A DNA stretch of 7,104 nucleotides from Bacillota bacterium. Lineage in GTDB: Bacteria; Bacillota; UBA4882; UBA10575. Location: contig JAAZDX010000114.1 in assembly GCA_012512605.1 (NCBI GenBank), positions 1 to 7,104 on the forward strand. Reading direction: 5' to 3'. Shown piece by piece: positions 6,687 to 7,104 of the stretch (positions are counted from its first letter, which is position 1; each line of letters opens with the position of its first letter). The notes under the pieces are model-generated. The model was not told the origin of the DNA and made no database searches. It saw nothing but the letters and a program-made list of their open reading frames with translations. The translations under genes were made by a program, and so were the position numbers.

Positions 6687-7104
6687 TCATAAATAGACTT
6701 TTATCTTCTTTTCCAGCTCTTTCAGGAGTTTATATTCGATGGAATCAACCAGAGCAATCCAGCTGGCTTCAATGATGTCGGTGGAGACCCCGACGGTGGT
6801 CCAGACCGATTCCCCATCGGTCGATTCGATCAGCACCCGGACCTTGGCCGCCGTCGCCCGGTTAGAATCGATGACCCGGACCTTAAAGTCGGTCAGGTGC
6901 ACCCGGGACTGTTCGGGATAGAACACTTCGAGAACCTTGCGCAGTGCCCGGTCAAGGGCATGCACCGGACCATCCCCCTCGGCGGCTGTAATCTCCGATT
7001 TCCCATCCACATTCACCTTGATCAGCGCTGAGGCCGATGCCCCCAACAACTTGGGCTGCTCCGTGATGAGCTTAAACTTTTCCAGTTCGAAAAAGGGTTT
7101 ATAC
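6687..7104 (-). CDS. cimA: (R)-Citramalate synthase, C-terminal part (5' end beyond the window)
   Basis: Only the last 138 codons are present; the frame is open through the right edge and no start codon is visible. CimA (EC 2.3.3.21) joins pyruvate and acetyl-CoA to (R)-citramalate, the first step of threonine-independent isoleucine synthesis. The visible part is the C-terminal LeuA-type regulatory/dimerisation domain, which in this family commonly binds the feedback inhibitor isoleucine. Recognisable segments are [17 protein letters not shown] (40-56 of the visible part), [10 protein letters not shown] (71-80), [16 protein letters not shown] (83-98), and [24 protein letters not shown] (103-126). 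The [14 protein letters not shown] and [10 protein letters not shown] wording matches citramalate synthase rather than 2-isopropylmalate synthase, which normally has a GxDAxG...[10 protein letters not shown].Ayl pattern here. The roughly 400 missing N-terminal residues should hold the TIM-barrel catalytic domain. A TTG at 7049 is an internal codon, not a start. Confidence 0.93.
   Translation of the reverse strand, partial: YKPFFELEKFKLITEQPKLLGASASALIKVNVDGKSEITAAEGDGPVHALDRALRKVLEVFYPEQSRVHLTDFKVRVIDSNRATAAKVRVLIESTDGESVWTTVGVSTDIIEASWIALVDSIEYKLLKELEKKIKVYL

Noticed and set aside
6687..7049. Free-standing small 120-residue protein starting at TTG 7049
   Set aside because: The same frame continues without a stop to the right edge with matching CimA C-terminal sequence ([10 protein letters not shown]...), so this is the end of a longer gene.
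1..7104. Mobile elements, CRISPR arrays, tRNA/rRNA genes, phage or defence genes
   Set aside because: I saw no transposase-like coding, terminal repeats, spaced palindromic repeats or tRNA-like folds. Apart from about 262 nt at the left, the window is packed with metabolic genes.

Overview
The window holds the downstream end of a branched-chain amino acid biosynthesis operon, all on the minus strand and read right to left. The order of transcription is cimA (3' part only, cut by the right edge), leuC, leuD, leuB, ilvD, ilvB. The spacers are about 13, 33, 80, 17 and 89 nt, so one polycistronic message is likely. No start-of-operon promoter or leader is in view, because the operon begins beyond the right edge. 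Left of ilvB (1-262) the DNA changes topic: a consensus sigma-A-type promoter drives a cobalamin riboswitch, also on the minus strand, whose regulated gene lies beyond the left edge.

How the genes work together: CimA condenses pyruvate with acetyl-CoA to (R)-citramalate. LeuC/LeuD isomerise it, and LeuB oxidises and decarboxylates the product to 2-oxobutyrate. IlvB (acetohydroxyacid synthase) and IlvD (dihydroxyacid dehydratase) then carry the carbon towards isoleucine, and the same two enzymes also serve valine. The block therefore reads as a threonine-independent (citramalate) isoleucine route. LeuCDB may also serve leucine if a leuA exists elsewhere. Missing from view are ilvN (the acetohydroxyacid synthase regulatory subunit), ilvC, leuA and an aminotransferase. 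ilvB is the last gene and has no ilvN behind it.

Organism: the strong purine-rich Shine-Dalgarno sites, short spacers, GTG starts, type-2 (HacA-like) LeuC/LeuD, the GDGSFRMN form of the IlvB cofactor motif and moderately high GC suggest a Bacillota (Clostridia-like) anaerobe or a near relative. This is inferred from general resemblance and not proven.

I see no mobile element, CRISPR array, tRNA or rRNA. The gene content is ordinary metabolism. The points worth a second look are the cobalamin riboswitch and its promoter next to the operon end, the apparent lack of a co-directional terminator after ilvB (a hairpin there carries its T-run on the opposite strand), the orphan ilvB, and a few protein-level details.
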